From: Telmatactis stephensoni
Taxonomy: Eukaryota > Cnidaria > Anthozoa > Actiniaria > Isophelliidae
Assembly (NCBI GenBank): GCA_029948255.1
Contig: JALIZF010001717.1
Span: forward strand, 248,001 to 312,000
Length of the DNA: 64,000 nt
Reading direction: 5' to 3'
A program made the translations under genes and the position numbers. Below are positions 9,891 through 23,100 of this stretch, piece by piece (within the stretch, counting starts at the first letter, position 1; each line of letters opens with the position of its first letter). Below the pieces are notes generated by a model that ran no database searches, was not told the DNA's origin, and saw only the letters and a program-made list of their open reading frames with translations.

Positions 9891-10890
9891 GACATGGGAA
9901 GTTTGCTACTTTCTACCTCGTCCGGACTTCAATCGTGTACAAGAAAGGCATATCTCGAACATAGCAACTGCGGTGATCAATGCATTGATTATGCCAGTCG
10001 CGGTTACTGCAAATCTTCTGATCATTCTGGCGGTTTTCAAGCTTCACCCACTTCAAACTCCCTCTAATGTTTTGCTGGCCTGCTTGGCGTTTTCTGATTT
10101 TCTGGTGGGCCTAATTGTTCAGCCATTTTTTGTGATTTTTCGATTAATGGAGAACTCTCTACACTACGTCCCTTGCACTTTCAGGGTTGTTTATTCAGAG
10201 AGTTTTTGGGTTTGTTATGGAGTTTCTTTCATGATGTTGAGTGCTATTAGTTTTGAGAGGTATATAGCACTTCGTCTACATCTACGATACAACAATATCG
10301 TAACAATACGAGGCATCCTTCAAACGACTGCATTTATTTGGATCATGGACATCATGTTGACTTCCTTTCAGTGGCTGGGACATACCCACATCAAAGTACG
10401 TAACATCCAAATTGCTTTATTTCTACTTTGTATTGTAATCACTCTTTTTATTCACTTCAAAATATTCCGTATTATTCTGAGACATCAGAAGCAAATCCAG
10501 GCACAGGGTACCCATGGAAGCAGAAGTTATCAAAAACAAACGAAACTAGCCATCAATGTCACTTACATCGTTGGCTTTTACCTTCTTTGCAATATACCGG
10601 TTATCATAGTGCAACTATGCCAGTTTGCAATGCAGATAGAATTCCCCTCGCTCAATGTCTATGGCTGGGTAGAAACTGTAGCGTTCTTGAACTCGACGTT
10701 AAATCCGCTCGTTTGTTGCTGGAGGAATAAAGATATTCGTGACGGGATGAGAAGGATAATCAAGAGATTCGAGTGTAGGAGAAAACGGGAAAGGTCAAGA
10801 TCAAGTGTGTATTTTCTTCCTAGACCACCAACAAACCAGGCACCAAGAAACGACGACGATCGAAAAAATTCGGCAAAACAATTACGATGA
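9877..10890 (+). CDS. class A (rhodopsin-like) GPCR 2, single exon
   Basis: A 337-aa seven-transmembrane receptor expected at the cell surface. Approximate segments: TM1 31-54 (N46), TM2 62-86 (D74), TM3 98-130 (C100, then FERY 127-130 in place of DRY), TM4 144-166 (W155), TM5 175-199, TM6 222-248 (P241, no CWxP tryptophan), TM7 263-283 (N276-P277, then LVCCW in place of NPxxY). ECL2 is only a few residues with no clear cysteine. The basic tail (RRKRERSR) follows helix 8. An N-glycosylation site (NET) is at residues 4-6. It shares with GPCR 1 the pattern C-[FY]-F-L-P ahead of TM1, so the two are a local paralogue pair. ECL2 length and missing disulfide recall the melanocortin/adenosine-like group, but the ligand is unknown. 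Confidence 0.92.
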   Translation: MTSNETWEVCYFLPRPDFNRVQERHISNIATAVINALIMPVAVTANLLIILAVFKLHPLQTPSNVLLACLAFSDFLVGLIVQPFFVIFRLMENSLHYVPCTFRVVYSESFWVCYGVSFMMLSAISFERYIALRLHLRYNNIVTIRGILQTTAFIWIMDIMLTSFQWLGHTHIKVRNIQIALFLLCIVITLFIHFKIFRIILRHQKQIQAQGTHGSRSYQKQTKLAINVTYIVGFYLLCNIPVIIVQLCQFAMQIEFPSLNVYGWVETVAFLNSTLNPLVCCWRNKDIRDGMRRIIKRFECRRKRERSRSSVYFLPRPPTNQAPRNDDDRKNSAKQLR

Positions 10891-11139
10891 AGCTGGCTAA
10901 ACAATGTATCTTTGTGGATGAGTATATTAATACTCGTGAAAACAATATATGCATGTTGCACATTGACTTGAGCGTTAAAACTGAACCTAACAGTATGCTT
11001 TAGAAATTTCTTGGATGTGAATGCGCGCATAAAGGCAGACAAGCCCACTGATGAAAGCTGAAAATCGGTATGAATTATCTGAGGTCCTGCCAGAGACAAA
11101 ACGATAACTGGATTAGAGGAAAATGATTTCGCGATCGCT

Positions 11140-11300
11140 AGAGCGCTTTTCGTATGAGTGGGAAACTGACCGTACCAGTTACGGTCAATGCACGGTACGG
11201 TTACGGCCGGAATTTCGAATGTTTTTATAGACATTACGGTACTGACACGGTCACGGTACGGTACGGTCAGTTCAGTTCCCACTCATACGAAAACCGCTCT
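11140..11300. mobile_element. foldback element built of GGTACGGTnACGGT motifs
   Basis: TIRs AGAGCGCTTTTCGTATGAGT and ACTCATACGAAAACCGCTCT bound a core of CGGTACGGT, ACGGTCACGG and similar units, plus GGAATTTCGAATGTTTTTAT. The same core phrase occurs in the element at 28951-29190, and its start reappears at the right edge of the window. Confidence 0.8.
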
Positions 11301-12256
11301 ATGAGAGAAAACAGTACGGTACGGCAAAAGGCCATGATGCAAGGCTAAGGCACGAATACATCACGACACAGTCACAGCACAGTTCATTACAGCATAATTT
11401 GTTCGCGAAACCGAATTTGAAGGTTGTATTTGAGTAATTGTTATATTTGAAGGTTTTACATACATTATACGTTGACTTCAATAGTCACAGAGTTGGGAAG
11501 CGGGTTTGCACAGTCATCTTTAAATTTTAAAAAGTCGAGAAATGGTTAAATCGTCGATGAAATATCGAATAAAAGAAAGATAAAGTTTATGAGCATATGA
11601 TGTCTCTTCAGTTGAATTCATGTCTTCTATTCAGTATGATCAAAATCCTAATTGGGCAACAAAAACCATTCAGCTGAAGAATAAATATTGTACAAAGCTA
11701 AAGCTATTACTTTCAGAACGTTTAAGTTGTTTGTAAGTGGTTTTGATTAATAAAAGTTGGATACAAGTGTTAATCCACAGTGGAAATTTGAATCAATGAG
11801 TTTTAGGCTTTCTTTTGCTCAATTGCCATATAATTCTTGACATTCAGCTTGAAAGTTGCTAAATTTGAATAAAATACAGGATAATAACGTTGTACATTGT
11901 ATCTTAGTAGATCAATTCCTAACTCATAAAAATAGAGTGTTAATCCAAAACGAAAATTTGAATTAATTTGCACGGAGGGCAAGTTTTTGGCATGCACTTT
12001 TCTGAGCCATTATTACGAAAAAACTCCTATAGTTTTTATTCACTTTTGTCCTACATTAAAAAAGTCTTGAAACCTGAACTGTACGACCAGGGAAGAATTT
12101 TTAATCGTTTCAACCTGCCATTGTTATATTGATTTTCTTGGTTTTTAATGACAACTTCCCTGAGGCAACGAGTCACCCGAATGCAAAAATGGTCAAATGG
12201 CTAACATCTTGTCGAGAATGCCATGAAGATTTACCTATAAAGTGATGAGGACAGGC

Positions 12257-12437
12257 AAAGACTTGACAAGACTCGTTAAACGATTCATTTACACCAAGAA
12301 AATTGAAAGTTCCACTACTACATCATACTACATCCACGAGTTTCCACAAAGACTTGACAAGACTCGTCAAACAATTCATTTACACCAAGACAATTGAAAG
12401 TTCCACTACTGCATCGTACTACATCCACGAGTTTCCC
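12257..12437. repeat. two-unit tandem duplication, period 91
   Basis: Two adjacent units start AAAGACTTGACAAGACTCGT and end CATCCACGAGTTTCC, with about 6% differences. Origin unknown; the frame 12303-12515 across the second unit has no recognised product. Confidence 0.85.
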
Positions 12438-12502
12438 TACTGGCTCGTAAACGCTTGCTTTCGGTCTTGGCTGAACCCTTCAATGGGGTTAACAGTTAGC
12501 CG

Positions 12503-12887
12503 TGAAATGAAATGAAATGAAATTTTGCATTTATATAGCGCAAATATCTATTGGTATATAATCAAATGCGCTTAGAGTTTGTTAGTAGTAAGGACAGACT
12601 GTTGTACCGGGCTAGAGGTCCACTCGTCCACTTGTTTATTACGTCCTCCGAGTGTTTCTTTTACGTCCCTCCAATGCTGGGTTAGATAGTGTGGAGAGAC
12701 GGGACCTACGGTTTAACGTCCTTATCCGAGAAGACCTGAAGGTCTAACCATTTGCAGATGTATTACAAAGGCAGCACCTTCTCCTCAGTTATTTAAAGAC
12801 CCTGAGTGTTGGTCCGGCCGGGATTCGAACCCCGACCTCCCGCACGAGAGACCGACGCTCAACCAACTGAGCCAACCGGGCGGCGGT
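12503..12887 (-). mobile_element. tRNA-derived SINE
   Basis: On the minus strand it starts with a tRNA-like head: CCCGGTTGGCTCAGTTGGTT (A box) and GGGGTTCGAATCCC (B box). A unique body follows, ending in TATATAAATGCAAAATTTCA and a (TTTCA)n tail. Head, body and simple-repeat tail mark a Pol III SINE. Confidence 0.85.
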
Positions 12888-13619
12888 TACGGGCAACATT
12901 AAAAATACGGCCAAAACCTTAGCCTTTGGTGTACAAAATTGATAAGGTTAACCGTAAGCCGTTAAAAAGGTCGTAAAACTTTTTTCTACAACAATTTTTC
13001 ATTTTGAAAGAACCCAAAACAACTGTCAAAGCTTTCGTAAGCTAGCCATATTTCGTGACGTGCTACCGAAAATAGAACTGTTGTCTTACTGCGAGGACTC
13101 AAGACCGATTAAGAATTAATGTCATATGCCTAAATGTCAAAAATGTCAAAGTGTCAAAAAAATTAGTATAAATTAGTATGAATGAAGTAAAATGAAACAA
13201 CAGCTGATTCTGACTATATACTGTTTTTGAAAGCATAACTGTTTCCAGCCCTGTTACCGAGCTGGCTCGCATAAGAGATTTTTTGGAGCCCGCTTGTCGA
13301 GGCTGGCTCTGCACCCCTTCGCTAGCCGAGATCTTTGCATGCGAAATTACTCTTAGCCCGCTTACAAACAGCCCCACAAGACCAGCCGTTTATCGGCTTT
13401 TCTAAAGTTTCTTAATTCTCTTGCTCTCCATTTCATATTTTCATTCTTTTCTTTTTATTTGTTTTGCGCGTTTTTTTTTGTTTTGTTTTTTGTTTTGTCC
13501 TTTCCTTCATTTATTTTGCTCATCGTTTTTTTTTTAGTTCATCTTTTCGTTTAGTTTTCTTTAGTTTGTTTTCAGCCGTCAGCTCATTGTTTTGTTTGTT
13601 TGTTTCAGTGTTTGTATTT

Positions 13620-13940
13620 CAATGAGCTTTTATCAGGTATTTTTAAATTCGTAAAACAGAAATAGAATTACCACGTCAAAATTAGTAAAACTGTGAAGTT
13701 TGAATAAAGGAACTTTCAAACTCACGAAGATATGAATTTTCCGAAATCGAAATTTTGTATATATGAACTGAACAAGACTAGATGCCTACCAGCAAAGGTT
13801 TTCTTACAAATTCACCCTTTCCAAAGATTCATATTCTCGCGAGTTTTGGATTTAATTCCTTCAAACTTCACTGTCTTGCTAATTTTAACATGCTCTTTCC
13901 AGCTATGGTAATTCTTTTTCTGTTTTACGATAAAAGCTGA
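13620..13940. repeat. diverged foldback related to the 6732-7331 palindrome
   Basis: The left part has AAATTAGTAAAACTGTGAAG, ACTCACGAAGATATGAATTT and CGAAATTTTGTATA; the right arm carries the complements. These match the inner arms of the palindrome near 6930-7130, so this is another copy of that family, with more substitutions. Confidence 0.65.
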
Positions 13941-14034
13941 TAAAAGCTTTTTCCAGATTATTTTATTCGTCCATATTCGTGAAGCTCTCGGAAGCCTCTC
14001 CGGAACTCTCCGGAAGCTTTTCCTCGGAATCCAA

Positions 14035-14042
14035 TGACGTCA
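14035..14042. promoter_or_regulatory. CRE/ATF-type site TGACGTCA upstream of HOOK
   Basis: The palindrome TGACGTCA lies 142 bases before the HOOK ATG, in a locally G+C-richer stretch. The same octamer lies 76 bases before the ATG of the gene at 36500-38793. Binding is inferred from the consensus only. Confidence 0.4.
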
Positions 14043-14183
14043 TTTCAAGAGCCGAAGTAAGTGACCAGGCCTTTACCGGGCTCCATCAGCAAGGAGATGG
14101 TTTCAGTTCAGTACCTATTGTGAATGTTGTAAATATTACGTTAACTTAACCAGACAAACTTTCTATTTACTACTTCTTTTAAA

Positions 14184-17100
14184 ATGGAGGAGGACGTTAC
14201 TACTTATGAGTGTTTATTGAAATGGGTAAGTTGAAAACAAGCGCTCAAATTTAATGCACAGCGACAAAGATGGAGGACGGTTGATGAAGTGTAGGTTTTT
14301 AATAATGACGGTTTTCTCGTTTAATTTCTCTATTTCAGTTGAATACTTTTGGGGGGATCAAATCTTCACATTCTACGGCAGAGGAATTAGCAGATGGAGT
14401 AGCATTATGTGAATGTTTAGCTGAAATGTGAGTAAAATTCCTACGTGGCATACACGTTAACTATATTTTCAGTACAGCTTTTAGCTGTATTGCAGCTTTT
14501 GGTTTGGAATTTTCGGTTTTACCGTAAAAAAAGGCTTTAAATTCTATATTTTAATCTAGAGATAATTTATTGTTTGCTACACAAGAGATCGTACAAATAT
14601 GTCAGTTGTTAATCTATAACAGTAATCTGACTGTTTGTCCACAACACAAGACTGCTAATAAGCTTAATGATGAAGAGCTTTGATATCAAATTCGATATCA
14701 AATTACTATAGACTTACGTTGACTTTCTCAATGTGCTGTAATTGGCATCTCGAAGAAACTCGAAGAAGGAATTTTTATTTTGAATAATGTCAGTTATAAA
14801 TCATTATAAAATCTGTGTCTACTCAAGGGTGACCAGAAATAACATGTAAATTGAAGTAATCTTAGTTAGACAACACAATTTACATTTGCATCTTTTGTTT
14901 TATTTTTTATTTTTATGTGTGTGCGTGTTTTTATACGTTCCTGTAGTTTTACAAACTTGTCAATGTGCTTTTAAACAATATGACATTTGAATGTATTGCA
15001 TTTTAGAGCACCAGATTGGTTTGATGATGAGTGGATGTCAAAAATTCGTCGAGACATTGGAGATAATAAGAGATTAAGAGTAAGTAGTTGCTGCTGTTAT
15101 TTATATGGTATATATGAGTCACTTTACAGTAACTGGTAATGTTCATGGTATCATGTTTGAACACTACAATACAACAAATTGTTTTGTCAGTATAATTGTA
15201 ATATACAAACGTCTTGCTGTGTGTGTGTGTGTTTTTTGTTGTTGTTGTTTTTTTTTTTCAAATATAGTGCTCAAAGTTTTATGTTTGTTTCTTGATAAAC
15301 AATACAAAACATATCTGCAAAACACAGACAGTCTAGATAGTTATATTCCTAGGAAACTGAGAAATGGAAAAAGAGAATTAATGGATAAAAACAGCAAGAA
15401 AAAAGTATTGAAAAATATTATTGGCACAATTTTTGGTTGTATGATTTTTATGTGTTGTGGGGGTTTAAATAAATAGTACTTTGAATAGTTGCCAGTTATT
15501 GATCAGCATGGGTGTATACTCTCAACCTTCAAACTTTGTGGAAATTATATGCTATAACCCCATTCACTTAAATTACCAAGGGCAAGTTGATTTATATAAC
15601 CTCAGCTCTCAAATGATTCCACAAAGTTTGATGGTTAGTCAAACTCTAACAAAACCAATGTTTGAATTATTATGAAAGCTAAGACAGTTTTTTTCCTGGT
15701 ACTTGTTATAGATGTATGTACTTTACTGCACATTGTTATATGTCTAAATGAAATTTAAGCAAAGTTAAACTGAAGACAATTGCTTGCATTTGCCTTCATG
15801 GGGCCCCCTTGCATTGTGTGGGCCCTGTGGGTACATAGTTTGCTAACAGGGAAATCCCTTTATTTTGCTTGTAATGATCATCTGGTCTGCCATGGTCAGT
15901 GCCTCATCACTTGAATGTGGAGTGGCCCATCATTGTGCAGGGTCTACACATGCATCCATCACTATGGATCAGGTGAACCTCGTTGTGCTAGCTTGAAAGC
16001 TAACATTTTGCCGTTGTTGTGACTGTGTAAATGTTGTGGAAATTATTCATATTTTTAACTGGAATAGTTGTCGCATTTGATCATCAAGTCGTGGAAAATG
16101 CGCTTTATAAGTTAATAAATTATTAGTTAATAAATTATTATAGTTTCAATGTCTGTAAAGTCCCAGATAGACATTTCTTATCGTCTAATAATAAATTGAT
16201 TTTTAGATCGAGCTATAAAGAATACATTATAAATGTACATTATATTCCATTATGATTCAATATTTGTACTTGAATGTATACATCTCACACATTGCTGCCA
16301 TGGATTGTTGGTCACCTACCCCTGACTATTTTATCTTTTGATATAGAACAATAATCAATGGGAAATGAATTGAAAAAATCTTAGCTCATTCTTTGGGAAG
16401 GCTATCCAGACTGGCCTAACCTCTTTTCTAACTTTGTTTATAACCAGAAAAATGCACCAGATACTAATTATTGCCTTGTTGGCATTAAATCTTAGGCATT
16501 AAGCCTCACTAAGTCATTCTGCTAGCCATAGGGTATTAAAAATTCAGACACTTTAATGTGTTGGTTGTTTCATTATATCACACTTATCTTCAATTGTATC
16601 TGTTTGAAGTCCAGAATTCCACTCCTGTGTTTTGATGAGTGTCACTTGAACTTCTAGCACTTGAGAAAATAACCTTTCTTGTTGGGAACCCTACATACAC
16701 GTATAGTAACATTGAATAGTTCACTTTATCGGTACAACTGTTACAAATATTCTCATTCTTTATGTTTATTTTTAATTGCAAACAAACCCACTTGATATAA
16801 TAAATGTTAATAATCAACGACCTAAAATGGAGAAGTTGAGACAGTGATGTAGCAATCTACAGTATATTTATTTTTTACAGTTGAATAATATCTTCACAAC
16901 TAATCAATATGTAACTATGTAGTTTGTTGTGATATTAGTCAAGAATAGAGTGCACACTATATCCCTTAAATAAACTTAACATGTATTGTCAAATTACACT
17001 ATTTTGTACAAACTAGTGGATATCACTGAAGCAGAACAGTGCAAATAACAATATAGCATTGTATCTGATTAGCTGTCTTTGTGTTTCTTTGTGTAGTTCA

Positions 17101-20100
17101 TGCCTCAGTGAACTCTTAGTTTGTTGATATCTAAATTATTAGTCGATAACTAAATATTATTACATGTACATGCTGAATAGTTAGTAGTTACATGTCATGG
17201 ATTTATGGTGTGCACTCTAAAGGCTTGTGTTCAATTTTGTATTTTAACCAACTTAAAGTGTTATATTAGTCCTAGATACAGTACATGTAGTCTATCTCAA
17301 TTTCTTTTCTTAATTTGTTTAATTATATTGTAATTCACATTTTATGCCAAGATATATTCCAATAAACCTTATTATTTTAATATTATTATTATCATAAATT
17401 GTCAAATTAGGTGTTTTTCAAATAGTTGTATATACAGCTATATAATTTTTAATGTACATATTATAAGCTTACTAACATTCAAGTTATAATATTGATGGTT
17501 ATATGAATTAACATTCAAGTTTTAATATTGATAGTAATTAACATTCAAGTTTTGATATTGGCAGATGAGTAATCTCAAGAAGCTAATAAAAGGAATTCAA
17601 GATTATTATTCAGAGGTACATGTATGTCTAGCTAATATTACAGCAAAAATTGTTGCATTGCGACCTCCAACGTTGGTAAGATTTTGGTCTTTTCTGATCA
17701 GTCCATCATTCTTGGGAGCAGAGCTTTCACAAACTCGTTCAGTGATCAATTGGTTGATTTGAAAGAAGCTCCGCCCCCAAACTGATTGACAGCTCAGAAA
17801 AACCCAAAATAGAAACAAAATTTGTAATTTGCTGGTCGCGATGCAACGATTTTGCCTGTAAGCACCATCAAATTTAAGGTGTCTGGCTTTTTTGAAATAG
17901 TTGCGTGGTCACACTCTTGCACAACTACATCATAGAATGAGGAGACATTATATGACTGACACCTGGGTAGCTACACATAATTTCTATGCTTCCAAAAACA
18001 TTATACAAAATGCTTACATCTTGTAGGTGTGTATTGTAATTGCAATATGTTTTGTACATGTTGAAATTGCATGTAAAACTAATGTGACAGTACTCTGTAT
18101 GTTTTAGTTAAAGGATTTATTATATTGAGTGAGAAACAAGGAGCAAGGGTGGCACAGTTGGTTAGTGCACGGCCTTGAACAGGGCAAGAGGTCGCAAGTT
18201 CAATCTCCAGTCCTGACCTTGCATCCTTGTGTCTACGATTGTTATGAGTTACTTAAACGCTAAATAAGGTTGCTTTACCTTTTACCTTTACCTTTAAACT
18301 AACGGTTCACATCATAGCCATGTCAGTGCTGTGCTTTCACTAAAACATTTGAATTTCCTGCTGTGACTGCCATGCAATGACAGTTCTGTTTTTGTACCAT
18401 ATAAAAACATATTATCAACAGTAAAATGTATTTTCCTACTGTACCTTTATCCTGTAGGTTCTTAGCATGGATATTACAGGTTTTCCTATGCCAGATGTCA
18501 ATATCCTTGGTAAGTACATATTTATAATGAAGGAGTTACTAATTACTGGTCTAAAGGGTGATTTGATTGATGTGCTACAGTACATGTAGATTTGAAATGA
18601 TAACTTCAAATCTTACTTTGATCATGTAAATCCTTTGTTTCACAGCTGAAACACCAAACAAGCCTGAACTTGGTAGACTACTGCAGCTTATACTTGGTTG
18701 TGCTGTTAACTGTGAAGACAAACAAGGTACATAATTATTATTTTACAATTACATAACAGTCCACAGCCTTTAATAGTGAAGATAGGGATGACACACATGG
18801 GATGCAAGGGAGTCAAGTAGTGAGAGCAATAGTCTGTCACCTCTGTGGTTCCTGGATTTGATTCCCAGACAAGGCATCACATGTGACTTGATTTTGTCAG
18901 TAGTTTGTTCTCTCTTTTGCTAAAGGGGGATTTTCTCCAGTTTTCCTCTCTCAATAAAGACAAACTAGTAAGCTAAGAGTTGTATGCACAGGATTACAGT
19001 TCATGTATTTGAATGCAGCAGTGGTCTACATGTATGTGAGAGTTTATTGTCTTCCAATGGATGTGCAAATGCTGGAAAATAATTGGACACTTAATAAACA
19101 GTTTTCTGTTTTGTTTTTTGCTTTGTTGTGGTTTTTTGTTTGTTTGTTTGTTTGTTTGTTTGTTTGTTTGTTTGTTTGTTTGTTTGTTTGTTTGTTTGTT
19201 TGTTTGTTTGTTTGCTTGTTTGGTTTTCAATAAGATGTGGTGAGCCAGCTAGAGTATAAGTAAGATGATTATTAACCACTTCATGATGTTATTTCCAGAG
19301 TACATTCAAGTGATAATGTCTATGGAAGAGAGTGTCCAGCATGCTGTTATGAATGCTATTCAAGAGGTGTGTAACTAAAGAAGAATTATTTACAGCAGAA
19401 TGCATTTGAGTGTTTAATGAAAACATTTTGCACATTTGTTTTGACAGTTTGAATGTGCTGTTGTTATACTAAATGTCAAGTGTTGTTAGGGGCGGAATCA
19501 ACGTTTGATCGGTAATTAGATGCGTTCTAAAGTTCTCACTGACAGAACATTACAAATCTTCAAAAATGTTCAAAATGTTTGAATAATAATTGTGAGATAC
19601 TTTGATTTTGACTTGCAACATTTTTAACAGTTTGAAGATTTGTAATGGTCTGTGAAAACTTCAGAACTCTTGCAATCAGAACACTTGACATTACTGTATT
19701 CTGCTGTAAAAACAAAAGCAAAAGTGATGGTAAGGTAGATTTTTTACTGCAGGATGCAGATCTGTGCATCCTATCAGATACCCTGTCACTAGAGGTCGAT
19801 AGTTCATGGTTAAGTTGCTGTAAACATTTTGTGATTTGAGTCATAAATGGAGTTGTGTTTGCAAAATAATGGACACTTCTCCTCACGAAACTAAATCTTG
19901 CTGAGACATAATGTGTTTTGATGAATAGTTAATATCAGCCAGAGAGATGTCAGGTGTCAGCAGTGAAATATTTAAAGAATTAGAAATCCAGGTAATTATA
20001 TTGATCATTGGTTTAATTGTAATTCACTTTACCTGACAATAGAGTTGTGTAAAGGGTAACACAGTGAAATACAAATTAAGTGGTACCACTATTAGATAGA

Positions 20101-23100
20101 CCTCCTATTAAGTGGATACCTTGATCAAGCAGACACCAGGCACAAGATCCCAAAAGTGTATGAATTCTTGATAGAAGCACTGTGTACTCTGATATTAGTA
20201 TTGACACTAGCACAATGCATGTTATTTATATCCTATTTAATGATTTATACATTCATTTGTTTCATAGTATATGTTTATCTTATATTATTTTGTGAGCGCT
20301 TTAGAATTGTATATAGTTTTAGCGCTATGCAAATGAATATCTTTATCTTTATCTTTACCACTGACTATACAATGCATGACTTGAAGTGTTGTTTGTTGTA
20401 GCATAAAAGAACATTAGATCAGTTAGCCATGGTGATGGTTGAGAAGGAAGAATTATCCCAAAGATGTCATGAACTAGATGAACAGGTACTGGAAACAGAT
20501 ATTATCATTATACTGTAAATGTACAATGTAGAGATTGTATAACTCACACAATTTTAATTAGCTTTTAATTAATACACAAGAATACAATTATACTGTTTTT
20601 TTTTTTCTGGAGAACAATTATTCCATATAATACAGTATACAGACATGTACAATTGTACCTTATGAAAAATTTTGATATATTTGTCACATTTCATTTTAAT
20701 TTTTAACTTTAAACGCATAACTGTCGTTCAATAAAAGGTCAATAAAAACATACAATCCATATACAAATAAATAATGTTTTTTGTTTGTTTTTCTCAGATA
20801 ACCTTCCTGAGGGAATCAGAAGCCAATCTACAAATAGAAAATGAAAGAATGAAAAGTCAAATCAGTCATTCTGATTCCAGAATAGACAGAGACTTGGAAG
20901 GGTAAGAATCCTTCCTTTTCTTTATGCTTTGTTCTTCTGTTTCTCTTTTGTTTTGTCCTTTATTCCCTTACATCCAATGTTTTCAATTTCATTTCCTCTC
21001 TTTTTTCCTTTTTTAATGAGAAATGTGGTTGTGTACATTCTCTAGGTATCCCAGTCAAAAGCTGAATCAGATGAAGCAACAAGTTGATGATTTAAAAGAG
21101 GAAAATTTCATGTTAGAAACTGGTATGTCTGGAATACATGATAGTAAACATGAATTATATTTGTTGTCCATGGTTTACTTGTCTTGACTCTATTGTCTAA
21201 TAGATTAAAATGACTCTTATTAACTATTAATAGCAAGAGATGAGTACAAGATAAAATATGAACAGCTGGAAAGAGATATGGAAATATTAAATGAAAGAGT
21301 AAGTACAATGTACAATAATTTTTAACAATTTTATTAACCATCATTTGCTTCACCATGATGGTATTACATGGAATTGTACAGTACTTATGAATATCTGGCC
21401 TCGACTGCATAAAGGGTGTCCCTAAAATGATATCCATTGCATCCAGTAGATAAATATAAAGCAGGATCATTTTATCCACTCTATAAGAATTTATCAAGAA
21501 GATAGTTCTATCTGCCCTTTGTGTAACAAGGGTCGGAAAAAAAGCAAAATTTGTGTTACAAATATGCAGATGGTAGGCTGTGTGGAAGAGGTCAATATTT
21601 AATTTTTTCATCAGTCCTTCAGCCCTGTGTGGAGGAGAGGAAGCAATATACATTAATTTTGTACCTGTACATGAACTTTCATATCATACATGTAACATTC
21701 TTATAGAATGAGCAACTGCAAGGTCTTGCTGAGGAATCACAACAATTAAAAGATGAAATGGATGTTTTACGACACATGCAGGAAAAAGTGGTAAGTGTGG
21801 TAACATACTTTCCTCTCCCCAGGTCCTTATTTCTTGTACACTTCCAGCTCTTTTTTCCAAGTAAATTTAGATGAAAACATGCAAGTTATTGTCAAGAGAG
21901 GGATATTTTATTTGAGGTGTAATATTTATTTGACAGTCCTGTTTTAAGTGGCACAAACAAATTTTGAAGGCTATCATGTAATTAAATGAATTATTTACTT
22001 TTGAAGTACAAATACTTATTATTTGTCTAATCTCCTGAACTGGCATTTATACACAAGTTCTGTATTTATTTTCAGTCCAAGTATGAATCTACTATTGACA
22101 TGTACAAAAAGAAACTAGGTTTGTAAACCACTGGTTCATTGAAATTGTTATTTTGTTATCCACTACATTGTATACATGTATCTCTGCTACCCTAAACTCA
22201 GTTACTGTAGTCATGAGATGTAAAATAATGTTACAAGGAAGGGGACTACATGGTTGCATTTTGTATAATTTCATGAACTGGCATTTATACACAAGTTCTG
22301 TCTTGTGAATGGACATACTTAATACTTAATAATTGTTATATTAAGCCTGGGAGTACAAAGTTTTAACTTTCTTGTTGATGTTCTAGAGGAGCTGTCAGAG
22401 ATGCGTAAACAGATGAAAGCTTTAGAAGACAAAAACATGACATACATGCAGGAGACAATGAACCTGGAAGAGGTAAGGAAAAAAGCTGACATTTGGTGTA
22501 CATGTATTTAGTGCTAGGACATGGGGACTGTCCTCATAAATCCCAGTCCCTTATTGGCAGTATCTACATTATTGGGTCAGGGAAAATTGTACTTTACTCA
22601 GCAAAAAGGCAGGGATATTTGTGATTTGATTGTTATGGCAACCATGATGGAGGTAACCATGGCAACTGTACCACAGTCCACTACCCATTACACTTACCAC
22701 TCAGTGGAACACCTTGACCTACTTACCCATGATAGGCAAGAAATTAAATGTAGATCCACACAATATGCCAAACTGCTTTGATCTGATATGATCAGCAAAG
22801 GGGGTAGAGATGGATTGGCAAATATATAAAAATGCTCCTAGGGAGTCTCCAGGGCCCAGTTGTTCGAAAGCTGATTAGCGCTAATCCAGGGTTAACTCTA
22901 CATGTAAAGAAAACATTTGGAGTTAATCCTGGGTTAACGCTAAATTAATCCACTTTCGAACAACCGGGCCCAGAACCCCCATTTACTGACCTGTCAAATA
23001 CCCTGTACTATAGAGACTGCTGGCCAGCAATGTATCAAGTTTAGCTTGCCTAAATTACATTTAGCCTGCAGTATTCCACCTGTTTCCAAGCAATTACTTG

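Larger units (their letters stand above)
10891..14183. other. intergenic region between GPCR 2 and HOOK
   Basis: No protein gene is supported. It contains a foldback at 11140-11300, a tandem duplication at 12257-12437, a tRNA-SINE at 12503-12887 and a diverged palindrome at 13620-13940. The final 200 bases, G+C-richer with GGAAGCTCTCCGGAA-like repeats, probably hold the HOOK promoter and 5' UTR. Confidence 0.6.

Noticed and set aside
10659..11282. 207-codon minus-strand frame over the GPCR 2 tail
   Set aside because: It is antisense to the receptor and runs through the GGTACGG foldback; composition has no protein family pattern.
12303..12515. 70-codon frame over the tandem duplication
   Set aside because: Frame arises from the duplicated non-coding unit; no recognised product.
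18994..19279. Frames reading KQTN or VCLF repeats
   Set aside because: Translations of the (TTTG)n tract on both strands.
21108..21653. 181-codon minus-strand frame in the HOOK gene
   Set aside because: Antisense across two HOOK exons and their introns; no domain pattern and no splice signals.
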